Notes: a model not told the origin generated them from the letters alone. 64,000 nucleotides of DNA from Rosa chinensis (GCF_002994745.2 NC_037093.1:32651884-32715883); one strand, 5' to 3'; shown: positions 1 through 13,249, numbered from the stretch's first letter. Numbers and translations are program-made.

Positions 1-1958
1 ACAGTCATTAACACGAAAACGAGTTTTCTAATCATAAATCATGGATCAAAACATGTGAATGAAGAAATCAATCAAGAACAAAGATGAACGCATACAAAGT
101 TCTTTTTACTTTCCTTAATTAAATTAACTAGATGAACGCACCATAGTTAACCCTATTAAACATGCAATTACTAATGGTAGCTAATCACTAACAAAAACAT
201 TCTTAACGCAGTAAACACATTGAAAGTTTGATTGATTTAAGCCAAGAACACAAGTTGGAATGCCATACATTCATACAAGCATGCAAGACTCTTCATTGAT
301 TTACCTAAGGAATTATAGGTTTTCCACTTGACAATTAAGACCTAGAACACTAGCAATCTTAATTTGGATTCAATTACATACTTAATATTCTAAGTTGTAC
401 GCCAAAGAACATAAAACACATACAAGGTGGGATTGAATCACAAAATCAATGAACTTAAATCATCACATATCAAAATCGCAATTTATGTCTTCTCGAAACC
501 TAAAACTTTTTCATGCTTTATGATTATTGGAAACTAAAAATCAAAACATAGACTTTATTCTCACAAAATATCGAAACATCCAATAAAATAAAAAAACATA
601 GAACGCTATAGAATCTGATTTTTAAGTTACAAAACAATAAAACCGAAAACAAAAGATAGAAGGGCATGGTTACACTTTTGAAGAAATTCAAGAACGCAAG
701 AAGGTCTTCAAAGGTGGTTGAAATTGATGAGGACTATGTCAAGGATGTGTTGGAGATGATGGAGCTTTGGTTCACGGATTCAATGCTTGAACAATGGAGA
801 GGATCCAAAATTTAGAGAGTAAAGGGGAGGATTTGCGATTTTGATTCAGGATTTCAGGATATTTTTGAGTTGTGGAAGGGATGACCGTGTATGGAGGGAG
901 AGAGATGGCTGAATGGAGTGAAGGAATATTCTTGGGACATCCAAAATAGGTGTGTATATATAGAGGATGCTTTAGACATCAAACCCTAGCTCTTCGTCTT
1001 CAATTTTGATTCTCCTTCCTTCTTTGTGTTGATGTAGACTTCTTTTTGAATTTTCTCATTAGTCCACATTATCATGGCTACAATATATCCTCAAAATCAG
1101 ATCAAATATGGAGTAGAGACCTTCCCAAAAGATATTCACGTCCAAACTCTCCTTATTCACGCAAAACCGATTTCCGGGCTTATTGACCTTCGTGCACTAA
1201 ATCGGCCATAACTTCTTCTAGAAAATTGATATTGACGAAGTGTAAAAAGCTCTGGAAACTAGACATCTGTAGTTTTCCAACCATATAAAAATAGCAATTT
1301 ATTTAGTTCTGAGCTGTCCTCTGGGCTTTGTCGAAGTTGACTGATCTGTACAGGCAGATTTCTAAAAACTCTCCCTTTTTGGGATTTCCGAAATCTTCAT
1401 GTAATTCACGGCAAAACCAACTAGAATTGTTTTAGGATTCTTCCAAGACATCAAGAAGGGTCTAGAAACTCCTATGCAAGTCACATGATTCAATCTTTGG
1501 GCCAGGCTTCTCAATTGGACAATTTCGAAGCCCATTCTTCAATTGCCGAAATTTCTTGTGCATTCTAGAACATTCTTGAACTATCTTGAGTCATCTTGAA
1601 GCCACAGCATCTCCTAGCACCACCAGGTCTCCTAGTAGAGTCAGGTTTCCTAGCGTGATCAGGTTTCCTAGTCCAACTGGAACTCTGTCATTTCTCATTT
1701 CCGAACACCATTTTTCCGAGCTCACTCCTAGTTGTATTAGGATTCCTACTTCAACTGGGATTCCTTTTCCTTGTATTAGGAAAGCTTCATTTCTCCATTT
1801 CTTTCCCATTTCTGCGCCTCATTTCCTCCTTGCCTGCATTTTTGACTCAAAACTACCTAAAAACACAAAACTAAGTTAGAAACGATAATGTTAAGGAAAT
1901 AACTAAGTAAAATGTAGAGAGAAATGCACTAAAAACATAGAAAATATTCGTCCGATCA
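1..1958 (-). mobile_element. LTR of an Athila-like retrotransposon, cut by window edge
   Basis: This AT-rich, ORF-poor block reads as an LTR on the minus strand. Its right edge at 1958 gives the minus-strand start TGATCGGACG. A TATA-like CTATATATAC lies on the minus strand near 950-965. The style of the sequence matches the other LTRs of this window that start TGATA. Short degenerate repeats built on the core AGGTTTCCTAG lie at about 1614-1680. The left end is outside the window, so solo LTR and full element cannot be told apart. It is inserted in the RNase H part of the LINE described next. Small ORFs within it (for example 1586-1879) have no recognisable product. Confidence 0.6.
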
Positions 1959-1963
1959 AAAAG

Positions 1964-2493
1964 CATTCCTAAGTCTTCATGTATGCATCCCAGTCTAGAT
2001 AGATTAACTCCAGAGCTAGAAAGCTAATGCATAATAACCAATGAGTCTGTCTCCACAATGGCAGGTTGCAAGGATTGCTCAACAATAAACTCGAGCGCCT
2101 CCTTGCACGCTAAAAGCTCAGCGTGCTGCGCAGAAACCATGCCAAGCATCGGCTGACCTTTACCCACAAGAAAGTGGCTTGAGCTATCTCTCAAAATTAG
2201 GCCAATTGCACCTGCTCCTGATGCAATCATAAATACCCCATCTATGTTTATTTTAACACACCCATCTGGAGGACTCTGCCAACGTACCTCTCTAGCACTT
2301 CCTCCCTCACAACCAAGAGTACATCAGTTGTGATAAATGTAATCTTGTAATCTAGATGTGGAAGATAAAACAACATTACTTACACTCTTAGCCTTACCAT
2401 CCCAAACCATGCTATTCCTTTCTTTCCACACACCCCATAGAAGACAGATCAAAAGTTCAAACTGAGTTGCACCCAATCTACTTGAACAAAATA
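1964..2493 (-). pseudogene. LINE ORF2, RNase H-like C-terminal part
   Basis: On the minus strand, LLWGVWKERN (near 2420) is the usual motif between zf-RVT and RNase H in plant LINEs. The RNase H region follows, with GAIGLILRD, AEL-ACKEAL and ETDSLVIM motifs (2230-2030). It continues past a stop at about 2024 to 1964, where the LTR interrupts it. The frame joins the sequence on the far side of the MULE (8162 and upward) within one 9-bp duplication. That shows these two pieces were one reading frame before the MULE landed. This is a dead fragment. Confidence 0.8.
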
Positions 2494-2700
2494 GGCCTAA
2501 ATACTGTTTACTCCCTGAACTTTCAGGGAAAAAACAGTTCAGTCCCTCTTCTTTTAATTTCACACGTTTATTCCCTTATCTCTCAATTTTTGACCAATAG
2601 GTCCATTCCGTCCATTCTGTCTATACGTGGTAGGAAATGAGACGCCAACTCCGCGCCATGTTGTCCAGGTGGAGTTTGAAATCTCCAATATGACCCTGGA
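2494..2700 (+). repeat. Left terminal inverted repeat of the MULE
   Basis: It pairs with 7925-8152. Both hold, in opposite sense, the blocks TACTGTTTACTCCCT, CAGTTCAGTCCCTC, TTTAATTTCACACG and GGTCCATTCCGTCC. Inner parts differ by small indels. TIRs of this class carry the transposase-binding sites and often the promoter. Confidence 0.9.
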
Positions 2701-3807
2701 TCAGATTTACCCTAATTCAGTACCCGAAACCAATCAGACCTAAACCAATTCCCCCCACCCCCATCCCCAAAAAACCCTAATCTTATCACGCTCAACCTAG
2801 AAATGAAAAAATCTTGGCTCCTCTCTGAACACGACTCAACCCGCACCCAATACTGAACCCGACATAATCCTCTACTCAATCTTCTATAATCGGGGACGAA
2901 TCCGTAACCTCGGTCATTCCCCAGACATTTAGAAGCTGTCGGAGGGGGGAAGTATCGAGGTGGCGACATGGTTGGGCACGACCCAGATCTGTGGGAACCT
3001 AGAACTGGAGAAGGAGACAACGCGGAAATTCCTCATTATAGTGAGTATTTCATGTATTTTGGGTGACTGCTCTTCTTCGATTATAACTTGAAAATGGGTA
3101 GTTGTTTTGGTTTCCAGTTCTAGTGTTTCGGGGGAAAAAATTGGGGGTTTGTTTATGCATTAGTTTGTGGGTTGTTTGTGAACTAATTTAGAAAGGGTTC
3201 TGTTTTTGCAATGGCTGTTTCGATTTCTAGGGTTTGAAGGAAAAAAATTGGGGTTTTTTTTTTAGGAATTGGTTGTGGGTTGTTTGTGAACTGGTTTAGA
3301 AAGGGTTGGTTTCATGGGTTAGGAGTTATAAGGTGGAAAGGGAATTGGGAAATTTGATATTGTTTGCTGTTGCTTGCTTCAGTTCTAGTGTGTGTATGAT
3401 ATTTAAGTGAAGATTGAAATGTGAGTGGTTGTTGAGAAAGTTAGGCATGGCCTTTAATATTGCCAAGTTGTGGGTGAGTTAACTGGTTTTGGTTTTAATA
3501 TGTTACAGAAAGTGGTCAAAAGATGCGGTAAACAATGACTTGTTTTGTCTGTGTCTCCCATGTGCTTTGAAGAATGACTTTCTGGTCTCTCACGTGTAAA
3601 CAATGACTTGTTTTGTCTGTGTGTCCTTCCCATGTGTGAAGAATGACTTTAAGACCTTAAGCACACTTTACTTTTTACTTTTTGTTTGTCTTGTACCTGT
3701 TTATTGAGGCATCTTTTTGTTGACTGAAATGGATTTTTTTTTTCTTTCTGGTTTATGGTTACCTGGTTTAGGGTTTATGACTAATGGTTTTCATAATCTT
3801 ATTGTAG

Positions 3808-6800
3808 CTCACCCAGACCATTTCACAGTCAAGGTGTACCATGGAGGATGCATAAGGAATGAAAGTTATGTCGGAGGGAAAGTGGATTTTTATGATAACG
3901 TAGATAGAGATAGGATGTCACTGGTGGAGGTAGATAACATGGTCAAGCAGCTGAATCCGACTTATGCAGACCAAAGAATAGATTATTGGTACAAAGTTGG
4001 TGATGAAGAGGACACAATGATGAAGCTGGAAACAGATTTGGATGTGGTGATAATTTGTACAGCTGTACCAACCTTTAGGTTAGTGATATTGTATTTAGAC
4101 CACATGGAGCTGCATGGTGTATTTGGGGATGAAGATGATGACATCTTTATATATGAAGATTTCCTCTTTAGTGAAGGTAGGACCAGTGGTGTTGTTATAG
4201 AAGAACTGCCTGATGAGCCTAGGAAGAAGCCAGGTGTTGTGATAAAGGAGCTATATGATGAGCCCGGGCCAACTATAAGTAAAGGAATAGTGATTAGAGA
4301 GCTTGAGGACAATGTACCAACTCAAGTAAGCTGTGTTGGTGGTCTGGATCCTAAAGAAAAGGGGAAACATAAGCTTTTGGAGTATCATCCAAGTGGAAAT
4401 GAGCAAAGAAGATGTGAGCAAAGGTCAAGTGGATGGGCGCAGTCCAGTATCGGGCAAGGTCTGAGCAGTGTGGGCCAAGGGCCGAGCAGTGCAGGCCAAG
4501 GGTCGAGTGGTGTGGAGCAAACAAGTGGACTGGATGGGTTAATGCATGATGTGGATCTGATGGATTATTTGCAGTCCTATGGTGGTGGTTTGGATTTTGG
4601 AGATGAAGAAGCAGCTGAAAGTGAAAGAGGTAGTGATGATGAAGCAACAAGTGAGGATAGGGACCATGATCCTGAATTTGATGATGATGAATATGACCAT
4701 TATGGAACTAATGAGGATGACTGGTTGGCGGAAGGTGAGATGGTAAAAGAGATGGAAGAGGGTAGAAGAAAAAATGGTTTGAAGGCTAGAAATAGTAGTA
4801 GGGTAGGGCCAGGTGTGTAAGAGGAATTCCTTAACTTTTCTGATAATGAGGAAATGTTTAGGGAAGAATATTCAGATGATGAGAGGTTGCAGCATGGCAT
4901 TAATTCTGATGGGGAATTGGAAGATGTGGGAATTGAATTCAATCCGGCCACAGATATGAAACATCCTGTCTTCAAGTTAAAAATGCAGTTTGCAACTGTA
5001 AAAGTGTTAAGGGATGACTTAAGGGAAATGACCATTCAAGGTGGATGGGAGTATGTGTTCATAAAAAATGACAAAACAAGGTTGAGGGTGGTATGCAAGG
5101 AGGAAAACTGCCCCTTTTTCTTATTTGCTTCAAAGATACAACACGAAAGTACACTGATGATCAAGGAATATGTGGCTGAACACAAATGCACAAGAAAGTT
5201 CAATAACAACATGGTTAGGATGAGATACTTGACTGCAAAGTTCAAGGACCAAATAGCACTCAATCAAGAGATAAGTCCAGGTATTTCTGATCAGTCTCTA
5301 ACTGTTGTAATATGTTACTTTTATGGTTTATTTTGTAATTGCTGTTTCTGGTTGATGTTGCAGATTCTCTAGCAAAGACCATGTCGGCCTCCATTAGAGC
5401 AAAGGTTTCAAGGTCAATGGCTTACAGAGCTAAAAGGGAAGCTATGTTGGAAGTGGAAGGATCAATGAGAGAGTAGTATGCAAGGTTAAGGGATTATGAG
5501 AGAGAGCTTCAGAGGGTTAATCCAGGGACAACTATTGATATCAAATGTGACTACAACAATCAAGAAAAGAAACCTGTTTTTAGGAGGATGTACATTTGCT
5601 TGGGGGCATTTAGGAATGGTTTCAAGGCTGGGTGTAGATTAGTGATTGGATTGGATGGAGCACACATAAAGAGTTGTTTTGGAGGTCAACTTCTGACTGC
5701 TGTTGGTTTGGATGCTAATAACACTTCATGGGTTGTGGGATATGCAATGGTAGAGATGGAAAGTAAGGATTCTTGGATTTGGTTTCTTAAGCTGTTAGTG
5801 AAGGATTTGGATATTGACCATGAAGGAGCAGGCTGGACATTTATTTCAGATAAACAAAAAGGTTTGAAACCTGCTTTTGAGTTGGTTGTCCCAGCTGCCC
5901 GAATTAGATTTTGTGCAAGGCATTTGTGGACCAACTTTACCAAGCTGTTTCCTGGTAAAGTAATGAAAGATCAGATGTGGAAGTGTGCAAAGGCAACGAC
6001 TTTGCCTTACTTTTAGAAAGAAATGGAAGAGATGAAGTCCCTAAATCAGGATGCCTATAACTAGTTGACAGGTATTGAGGCTATTTTGTCTTAACCTATA
6101 TTTAAATGACAATTAAATGTGTATGTTTTAACATGGTTTTGATGTTGTATTCTGGCAGAACCCGAGAGGCCTCCTCAACATTGGTCTAGAGCATACTTCA
6201 CAACTGGTAATGATTGTGATATCCTCATAAACAACATGTGTGAAAGCTTTAACAGCTTCATTTTGGAGTCAAGAGGCAAGCCACCTTTGACTATGTTTGA
6301 AGAGATAAGGTGGAAGTTAATGAAGAGGAATCAGATTAGAAAGGATAAAATGGAGGCCTACCATGGAAATATATGCCCCAAGCCAAGGAATATTTTAGAG
6401 AAGAACAAGATCAAGGCTGCAACAGACTGCATTGCAACATTCAATGGTGGTGACAGAGCAGAAGTGGAGAATATTGAGGGATCCAAGAATGTTGTGGACC
6501 TCCTTGAGAGGACATGTAGTTGTAGGAGGTGGGATTTGACTAGAATCCCGTGTAAGCATGCCGTTGCTGCAATATAGAGGAAGAGGAAAAATCCGGATGA
6601 CTATGTGGCATCTTGCTACCTGAAGAAGACTTATTTCAGTATTTACAATCACCTAATACAGCCTGTGAATAGCATGGATATGTGGTCAAAAAGTGAAGAT
6701 CAAGCTATCTTACCTCCACAATATTCAAGGTAGCTTGGGAGGCTAAAAACGAAGAGGATTAAGCATGCTTCAGAAAAAGAGATAAATGCTGGTACTAAAC

Positions 6801-7451
6801 TTCGAAGAGTGCAAAGATCCTTGAGGTGTAGCAATTGTGGCCAAGTAGGACACAATCTGAAAACATGTCAACGACACTTGCCACCAAAGGAAAAGAAGGC
6901 TGCTGCTCTATCTAAGAAGAGGAAGGTGAATGGTGAAGTAGGACAAGGTTCTGAAAATCAGGTATGTTGCACCATTACATTAGCAATTTATTTTTGTTAA
7001 ATGAACTACAAATTTAAATGGTATTGATATGTTTATTGTTGCTGCAGTCCAAGAAAGGCAAAACAGGTCCCCTAATTGCAAATGAGTTGAGGCAGAAAGC
7101 TAGAGAAAGAGCTGAATATCAAAGGGTAATATTACACTCTCAACAATTGTTTATTGGTTTTGTATTTGTCTACCCTACTTAATTGACTTGCTTATCTTGT
7201 TTATGTGTGTCCAGAAAAAGATGGCTACATTAAAGGCATCAAGGTTGGCAGCAAACATGCCTGCTTCAACAAGGGGTAGGCCTAAGCTAGCTACAAGTGC
7301 TCCAACAAGCTCACGGCCTGCACAAGCTACATCTGTCACCACTAATTCAAGGGCTCCACAAGCTTTTGGGAGATCAAGCAACAAGGCTGCAACACCAACA
7401 AGGTCATCTCAGAGGCTTAGACAGAACTCAGGTAAAGAACATGGAAAATAG
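3808..7451 (+). pseudogene. MuDR-type MULE transposase gene with six in-frame stops
   Basis: Five exons fit GT-AG splicing: 3808-5280, 5364-6071, 6159-6961, 7048-7125 and 7215-7451. An earlier exon is implied by the AG at 3806-3807. Domains in order: an acidic N-terminal region with three G-V-V-I-x-E-L type repeats (about 4180-4310); the MuDR DNA-binding domain with CKEENCPF and C/H residues (about 4970-5280); the DDE core with IGLDGAHIKS and FISDKQKG (5660-5870) and the RHLW motif; a SWIM finger CSC...CKHA (6520-6570); and a CCHC knuckle CSNCGQVGHNLKTC (6827-6868). The C-terminus is Ser/Thr/Ala-rich. The frame is interrupted by TAA at 4818 and TAG at 5474, 6014, 6062, 6575 and 6731, but no frameshift was found. 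This would be the autonomous transposase if repaired by nature; as read it is dead. Confidence 0.9.
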
Positions 7452-7924
7452 TTGTGCAATTGGACAAAGTGTTAGCCTGCCCATCAGATGAATTTAGACA
7501 TCCATTTTTGTGCAACCTTTTGCTGTGTCAATTGGTTGTTAGCTCTAATCTTTTGATTAGATGATTAGAGCTATATTATATGCATACTTGAACAATTAAT
7601 GAGGATGTAATGCTCTAATTTTTTGTTTTTGGTAAGTTAGAGCTTGGTTAATGGCTTGCTAATGCTGCAAAAACTATGTAGGGATTATGTTACTATGGAT
7701 TATTATGAATGGAATTGGATGGTATTCAAATGTTGGAATTGCGGAAATGATGCTTGAAATTGTTTAGTTTTTGTGCGATTCATATTTACTGTTGAAAGTG
7801 TTGAGTTCATAATTGCAATTGTCAGATTTTTTTCAAAGTTCAATTTGTGGTATTTTGGGGTTTAGTGGGAAAATAAAATCAATTTTACAGGGATTTGATT
7901 GATGGAGAAGGGGCAAAATGAAAG

Positions 7925-8152
7925 GAAGGGTTATTCTGGACATTTTCCTAGTGACTTGGCATGCCAAGAGCTGAGTTGGCATCTAATTTCCTACCCCGTC
8001 AACTACTTAATGGCAGCAGTTAACGAAGAATGGACGGAATGGACCCATTAGTCAAAAATTGAGAGATGAGGGAGTAAACGTGTGAAATTAAAAGCAGAGG
8101 GACTGAACTGTTTTTTTTCCTGAAAGTTTAGGGAGTAAACAGTATTTTCCCC
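7925..8152 (-). repeat. Right terminal inverted repeat of the MULE
   Basis: This is the reverse complement partner of 2494-2700. Its outermost bases read GGGGAAAATACTG on the minus strand, against GGCCTAAATACTG at the left end. The nine bases after it, AACAAAATA, repeat those before the left end. Confidence 0.9.
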
Positions 8153-8161
8153 AACAAAATA

Positions 8162-10546
8162 ACACTCAGTCCAAAATCTCCATGTCATTTGTTTCAGCAG
8201 TAAAACATACCTGAGCAAGAAGAGCATTCGAGAGTAAAACTTCCCGAGTAAAGGGACAATCTCGACACAAATGCATTATGGACTCCAGCTTCCCAATACA
8301 AAGCACACAATTGTGAGTCAAGGGGAAACATGTTTAGTTGTCAATCTCTCTAAACAAGGAAGAATGTTGTGACAAAATCTTCCACATATTCACCTTAGCA
8401 GTGCATGGAACTTTGGCCTGCCAAATTTTCTTCCAGAATTGAGAAGTAGTACCATTCAACATGGCTTGCCTCCCCACATTTGCAAAAAAAAAAAACATGT
8501 TTTTAAGCTGTCTTCACTGAGAGCTCACCCTTTTTTTCTAATCTCCATGCAATTCTATTATGCACCAAAGTCTAGATAGAGGCAGTGCCAAAATAGCTTC
8601 TGCCTCTACCACTTTAAAAAAGGATCAGACCTTAGACTCATCCCATAAGCCTGGTGCACCAATCAATTCCAAAACTGTCATATTCTCGTTGTGTAGAGTC
8701 CGACTAGAAGTAGGAACAAAATTTGGTAATCCTGGTACCCATGCATCCGTCCAAACTCTCACCAAATCTCCAGTCCCACTTGCCAATATGAATCAGATTT
8801 CAACAAATCTCTCGTCCCAAATATGCTCTTCCATGAATAAGATGGAGCATTATGGGACGAAGCATGCCAAAAAGAGCTTTATGGAAAATATTTTTCTTTG
8901 TAAACTCGAGCAATAAGTGACTCTGGATTGCTAGCTATCCTCCAAGCCTGCTTTGCAAGCATAGCTAGGTTGAAATCAATTAGGCTCTGAAATCCCAATC
9001 CCCCCTCTTCTTTAGGAAGACAAAGAGTGTCCCAAGCTTTCCAGTGTATCTTCTGTTTGTCTTCCATACTTCCCTACTAAAACCTTGCACACATTTGTTC
9101 CAAATCCTCACAAAAAAATTTTGTCAACTGAAAGACACTCATGGCATAGGTTGAAAGAGCTCGAGCAACAACCCGGATTAGAATATCCTTTCCGGCACCA
9201 CTAAGCATTTTCCCTTGCCAATTTTTTAACTTCTTGGCCAAATTATCCTTGATGTATTGAAAAGTCGCAGTTTTCTTGAGTTCCACATAAGTTGAAAGGC
9301 CTAAATATCTTTCATGGGACTCCACAATCTCCACCCCCAACAACGAAGATACCTCATCCTATAAATTTATACCAACATTTTTACTTAATACAACTGAAGA
9401 TTTATCAAAATTCATAAGTTGTCCTGATGCTCTGCCATAAGTTTCAATTACATCCTGAATTTCATAACACGCCTTGAGAGAAGCTTGAGCATATAACATA
9501 CTATCATCAATGAAAAGTAAATGATTAACAGAAGGAGCTTCCTGACAAACCTCAATACCTGGCAACAAACCAAGATGTTGTTTCTGTTGTAGAAGTGTTG
9601 AGAAGCCCTTTGCCCTTATCAAGAATAAATAAGGTGATAAGGGATCACCCAGCCTCAATCCTCTGCTAGGTGTAACTACTCCCCTAGGCTTTCCACGAAG
9701 CAAGAAGGAAAATTTTATTGAGTTTACAAACTGCATAATCAAATCAATCCAAACTCGAGTAAAACCAAATCTTTCCAAAACCCTCATGAGAAACTCCCAT
9801 TCCATTCTGTCATACGCTTTTCTTAAGTCCAACTTTATAGCCCTAAAACCATCCTGCCCTCCCCTCTTGTTGTGTACGAAGTGAGAAATCTCATTGGCCA
9901 CTAGTATATTATTTGTAATTAGTCTACCAGGTGTAATTGCACTTTGAAATGGTGAGATAATCTCCGGCAACAAAACCTTGAGCCTGTTTGCAATGGCTAT
10001 CGAGCATATTTTGTAAATAACATTGCAAAGTGCAATAGGCCGTAAATCCGACATCCTCACAGGATTATCAACTTTTGGAATTAAACAAATATGAGTAAAA
10101 TTCACTTGTTATAACAAAATCCCAGTACGTAGAAAATCTTGTATGGCCTCTGTCACATCCTTCCCAATATCCTTCCAGTAATGTTGGAAAAATAATGGGG
10201 GCATTCCATATGGTCCTGGTGATTTTGTAGGATACATTTGGAATAATGCACACCAAATTTCATCTTTCGAATACTGCTCACATAGTTAAGCATTCATTGT
10301 CGGTGTTACACTAGTATGTATAGCCTCCAAAGTCCGCGACATAGCTTCCATATCAATCAGAGACACAGTGAACAAGTCAGTAATACTTCGTGATAACTTG
10401 CTCTACACCATCATCATCAGCACGCCAAACTCCATGTTCAACAAATAACCAATGTATAGCATTCTTACGCTTCCGGTTAGCTGCCTTACGGTGAAAGAAT
10501 CCCGTATTTCTGTCTCCATCTTTTAGCCACAACACTTTTGCTCATT
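8162..10546 (-). pseudogene. LINE ORF2, reverse transcriptase and zf-RVT region
   Basis: This continues the endonuclease piece. The motif KDGDRNTGFFHRKA near 10520-10470 is the standard linker before plant LINE reverse transcriptase. RT blocks follow: LIPKV, LRPIALCN, KLDLRKAYDR, GDPLSPYLFL, and the catalytic FIDD near 9510 (family norm FADD). Then come the thumb and a zinc-binding region with C-x2-C motifs around 8330-8270. The frame is broken into at least four ORFs (10105-9359, 9343-9077, 9067-8879 and the zf-RVT part). One stop near 10540 is a CGA-to-TGA type change in the expected RQRAK motif. The piece ends at the MULE insertion. Confidence 0.9.
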
Positions 10547-10551
10547 GCCTC

Positions 10552-13244
10552 TGACAAGACCAGCCCCGGATTCCACCCTGGAATCCGAAGTGGCCCTGCG
10601 GGACCCACTTTTAAAGACGGTTTACCAAAAATTTCGGCATAACCTCCCTTAAAAATGGACAACCTAAAAACTTGTGGAAAACAAATTTCACTTCTAATAA
10701 TCCAACCACATACTCCTGGAGCCACCCTGCTCCCATCATTCAACCAACTCAAACTCAAAAATAATAATAGTGTATCAAGTACTTCAAGTCTAAGAAACTC
10801 CAAGATTTAGGATACTACAATTCACAAAGTTAGGTCGTAGACCTCAAATATAATTCATTACAAGTCTGGGTCACAAATCCCATAGTAATCAGAGCAATTA
10901 TAGGAACGTAAATTAACATAGAGTACAGTAGGTTAAACAGGTAACCTACGAAATATGATGACGGAAGCGGATGCGGTCACTATGGCTCACTCCTGAACGC
11001 CGAGCAGTAATACTGTAAACTGGGCATTTGAAACCGAAGGGCCCAGGGGAAAAGTATTGGAAAACAAGTTAGCGTGAGTGGACAAAAATAAATAATTTTA
11101 AACAAAAGGAATTTAATACTTTCCCCATTTATTTCTCTATAAACTCCCGATGCATGCAATGTGAAAACAAAACAAGAGAAGTTCTGTATAAGAAAAACCG
11201 ACTAGCCCCGCTAGTCACAAACTAAAAGAAAAGATTGAAACTCCGGTACTCAAGAAAATAGGACCAGCCCCGCTGGTTAAACGGAAATAGAACTATCCCC
11301 GCTAGTCAAAAATAGTAAAGTGAGTAGGGGAAGACGATAGCCATACGAATGAGCCTCCCAGGCTCGGGTGATAGCCTCCCAGGCTAAAGTATTCCCATTA
11401 CTCCCGTAATATACCCTTACGCCACTAAGTGTAGCGATAGGATACTGGGCTTCAGAATTACTATCACAGAGACAGTAACTAGCGCCACAAAGGCGGAGGG
11501 CTTCGGTGATCCCATCACCTCACCACAAAGGCGGAAGATCAAAGCTAGCAATGATAAGTCACCCAAAGTATGGCAAAAGAAAATCCGAAAACCACATAAA
11601 TCCATAAAACTTCCCCAACTCTCGCAAATGAATTTCCAACGACGTGTCCCACACGCCAAGATAATCTCAAGTTAAAAATAAATAAATAGGAGATAAATAA
11701 ATATGAAGACTAACTCCATCGAAATCTCATTTCGAAAATCTCTTAAAAGTCTCAAATCGACGAATATAAATATAATATAAATAGTATAATTCCGGAAATC
11801 ACATCGGAAATAAATAAATAAGAGAAGATAAGCATAATCCAATGACGTGACCCTGCACGCCATAAAATCTTCAAATAATCAAATATCCAAAACCATTTCT
11901 GAAAATAACCATATGCTTGATAAAGTAATACGATAAACAAATTATCATCTCAGAAACAAATAAATAAATGCATGCATCATTCTTTGAAAATAAAAGTCCA
12001 CTCACAATATATGGTCAATCCTGACGTCGCTCGGTATTTTCCTCGTACGAAGATTCCTCTCGTCCTGTACGAATAGTACTCGTAAAAATATATTTACAGG
12101 ACGGAAATTAACTTTACGAATATTAGAAATTGAAATTTAAAACGTCCCCCTTCAACATCCAACTCCTTAATTCAGATCGAATCCATCCATAATTCTCCAA
12201 TAATATTCATTCATCGATATATAAATTCTAAAGTGAATTCGAAAGGAATTCGGCGATCGAATTCACGTAAATCAACAATTAACAATTCATGCTCAATTCG
12301 TAATTCCTCCAATTTCCACCAAACTTCATGTAAAAAATTCTACCATCGTTAAGGGATTTATGGAGCCAAAACAGTAAATAAAACGCAGCTCCATGCGCCA
12401 CCACGCGCCACCCGTAGTGGCCGCGTGTGGGGCCCACGCGCTACCGGCAAACACCACCAATGGCCACCAAATTTTGGCAGCACCACCTACTCAACAGACC
12501 CAACATTTTTCACAACTACAACAAGTTCCAATTTTACCTTGAAGGCCTCCAATTTGGCTATTGAACACAAGCCCAGAAAACCCAAGAACCCTAGAATCGG
12601 GTTCTCCTTGATTCTCCTTCTACACTGCAAATCGTGGCTCAAGGCTAGGGGCAAAACGATCCTTGGCAAAAACCGCGCCTTCGACGGTGGTTTGGCGGCC
12701 GGAATCGCCGGAAATCGACCAAAACTCCGTTTGGCTACAGTAAACTTCACCGCTAATTTCCGACCTCCTCCGGTCGAGCCACCGCAAAACACCACTCCAG
12801 GCGTGACCAGGGAGAGAAGGCGAGCCTGCCGATGCCTGTGTTCAGTCGTGGGTCGGCCGGAAACGGAAGAATTTGAAGGTGAACATAACAGGACCGAAGA
12901 GGAAGGAGTCGGGGGAGAGGAGAGAGAGAGTACGGTGGGTTTCCAAAAATGGAAACCTACAGTGGTAACTTTCCATATATATATTTTTATTACCATGAAC
13001 AGTAACTTCCACATTTTAAGCTATAACTTTCACATACGAACTCCGATTTAAGTGTACCATATGTCCACGGACTCGGTTTAACGTCCCCTACAACTTACGT
13101 GAAGGAAATTTTCTCAAATTGTTAACCCATAAAAAGTCAACTTCTAGCCACCCCCTAAAAGGTAAAACTATAACCGCAAATGGTAAAACATACAGTAATT
13201 CTTGTAACACAGTAAAAGGGGTAAATCAGATGTGGGGTGTAACA
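10552..13244 (-). mobile_element. Solo LTR, gypsy-type, 2.7 kb, TSD GCCTC
   Basis: Bounded by the exact 5-bp repeat GCCTC (10547-10551 and 13245-13249). On the minus strand it starts TGTTACACCCC and ends CTTGTCA, the TG...CA form of an LTR. The first 280 bases of that strand resemble those of the LTRs at 35507 and 42579, with shared stretches such as GTTGACTTTT and CGGAGTTCGTATGTGAAAGT. No gag or pol lies inside, so it is a solo LTR left by recombination. It interrupts the LINE between endonuclease and reverse transcriptase. The ORFs on both strands at 12425-13051 are GC-rich LTR sequence without a recognised product. Confidence 0.82.
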
Positions 13245-13249
13245 GCCTC

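Larger units (their letters stand above)
2494..8152 (+). mobile_element. Complete MULE (MuDR-type DNA transposon) with TIRs and 9-bp TSD
   Basis: The element begins GGCCTAAATACTG and ends CAGTATTTTCCCC, an inverted match. It is flanked by the exact 9-bp repeat AACAAAATA at 2485-2493 and 8153-8161. A 9-bp duplication is the hallmark of MULEs. The inverted repeats run about 200 bp inwards with small gaps. Inside is a plus-strand MuDR-type transposase gene (3808-7451), dead through in-frame stops. It sits inside the zf-RVT/RNase H part of a LINE. Sequence 2700-3800 is the 5' non-coding part, probably with an untranslated or short upstream exon. Sequence 7452-7925 is AT-rich 3' flank. Confidence 0.93.

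Noticed and set aside
3983..4650. Antisense ORFs (109 and 99 codons) over the MULE N-terminus
   Set aside because: They are the reverse of acidic, repeat-rich transposase coding sequence and have Ser- or His-rich low-complexity products.
5474..6733. TAG codons as possible programmed readthrough in the MULE
   Set aside because: There are five TAGs plus a TAA, several where the family has Gln or Trp; plants do not use such recoding, so mutational decay is far simpler.
8560..8916. 118-codon plus-strand ORF
   Set aside because: It is antisense to the LINE zf-RVT coding region, which is the real signal on the minus strand.
12425..13051. ORFs of 208 and 175 codons on opposite strands
   Set aside because: They lie inside the 2.7-kb solo LTR, overlap each other, and show no family motif; GC-rich LTR sequence gives chance ORFs.
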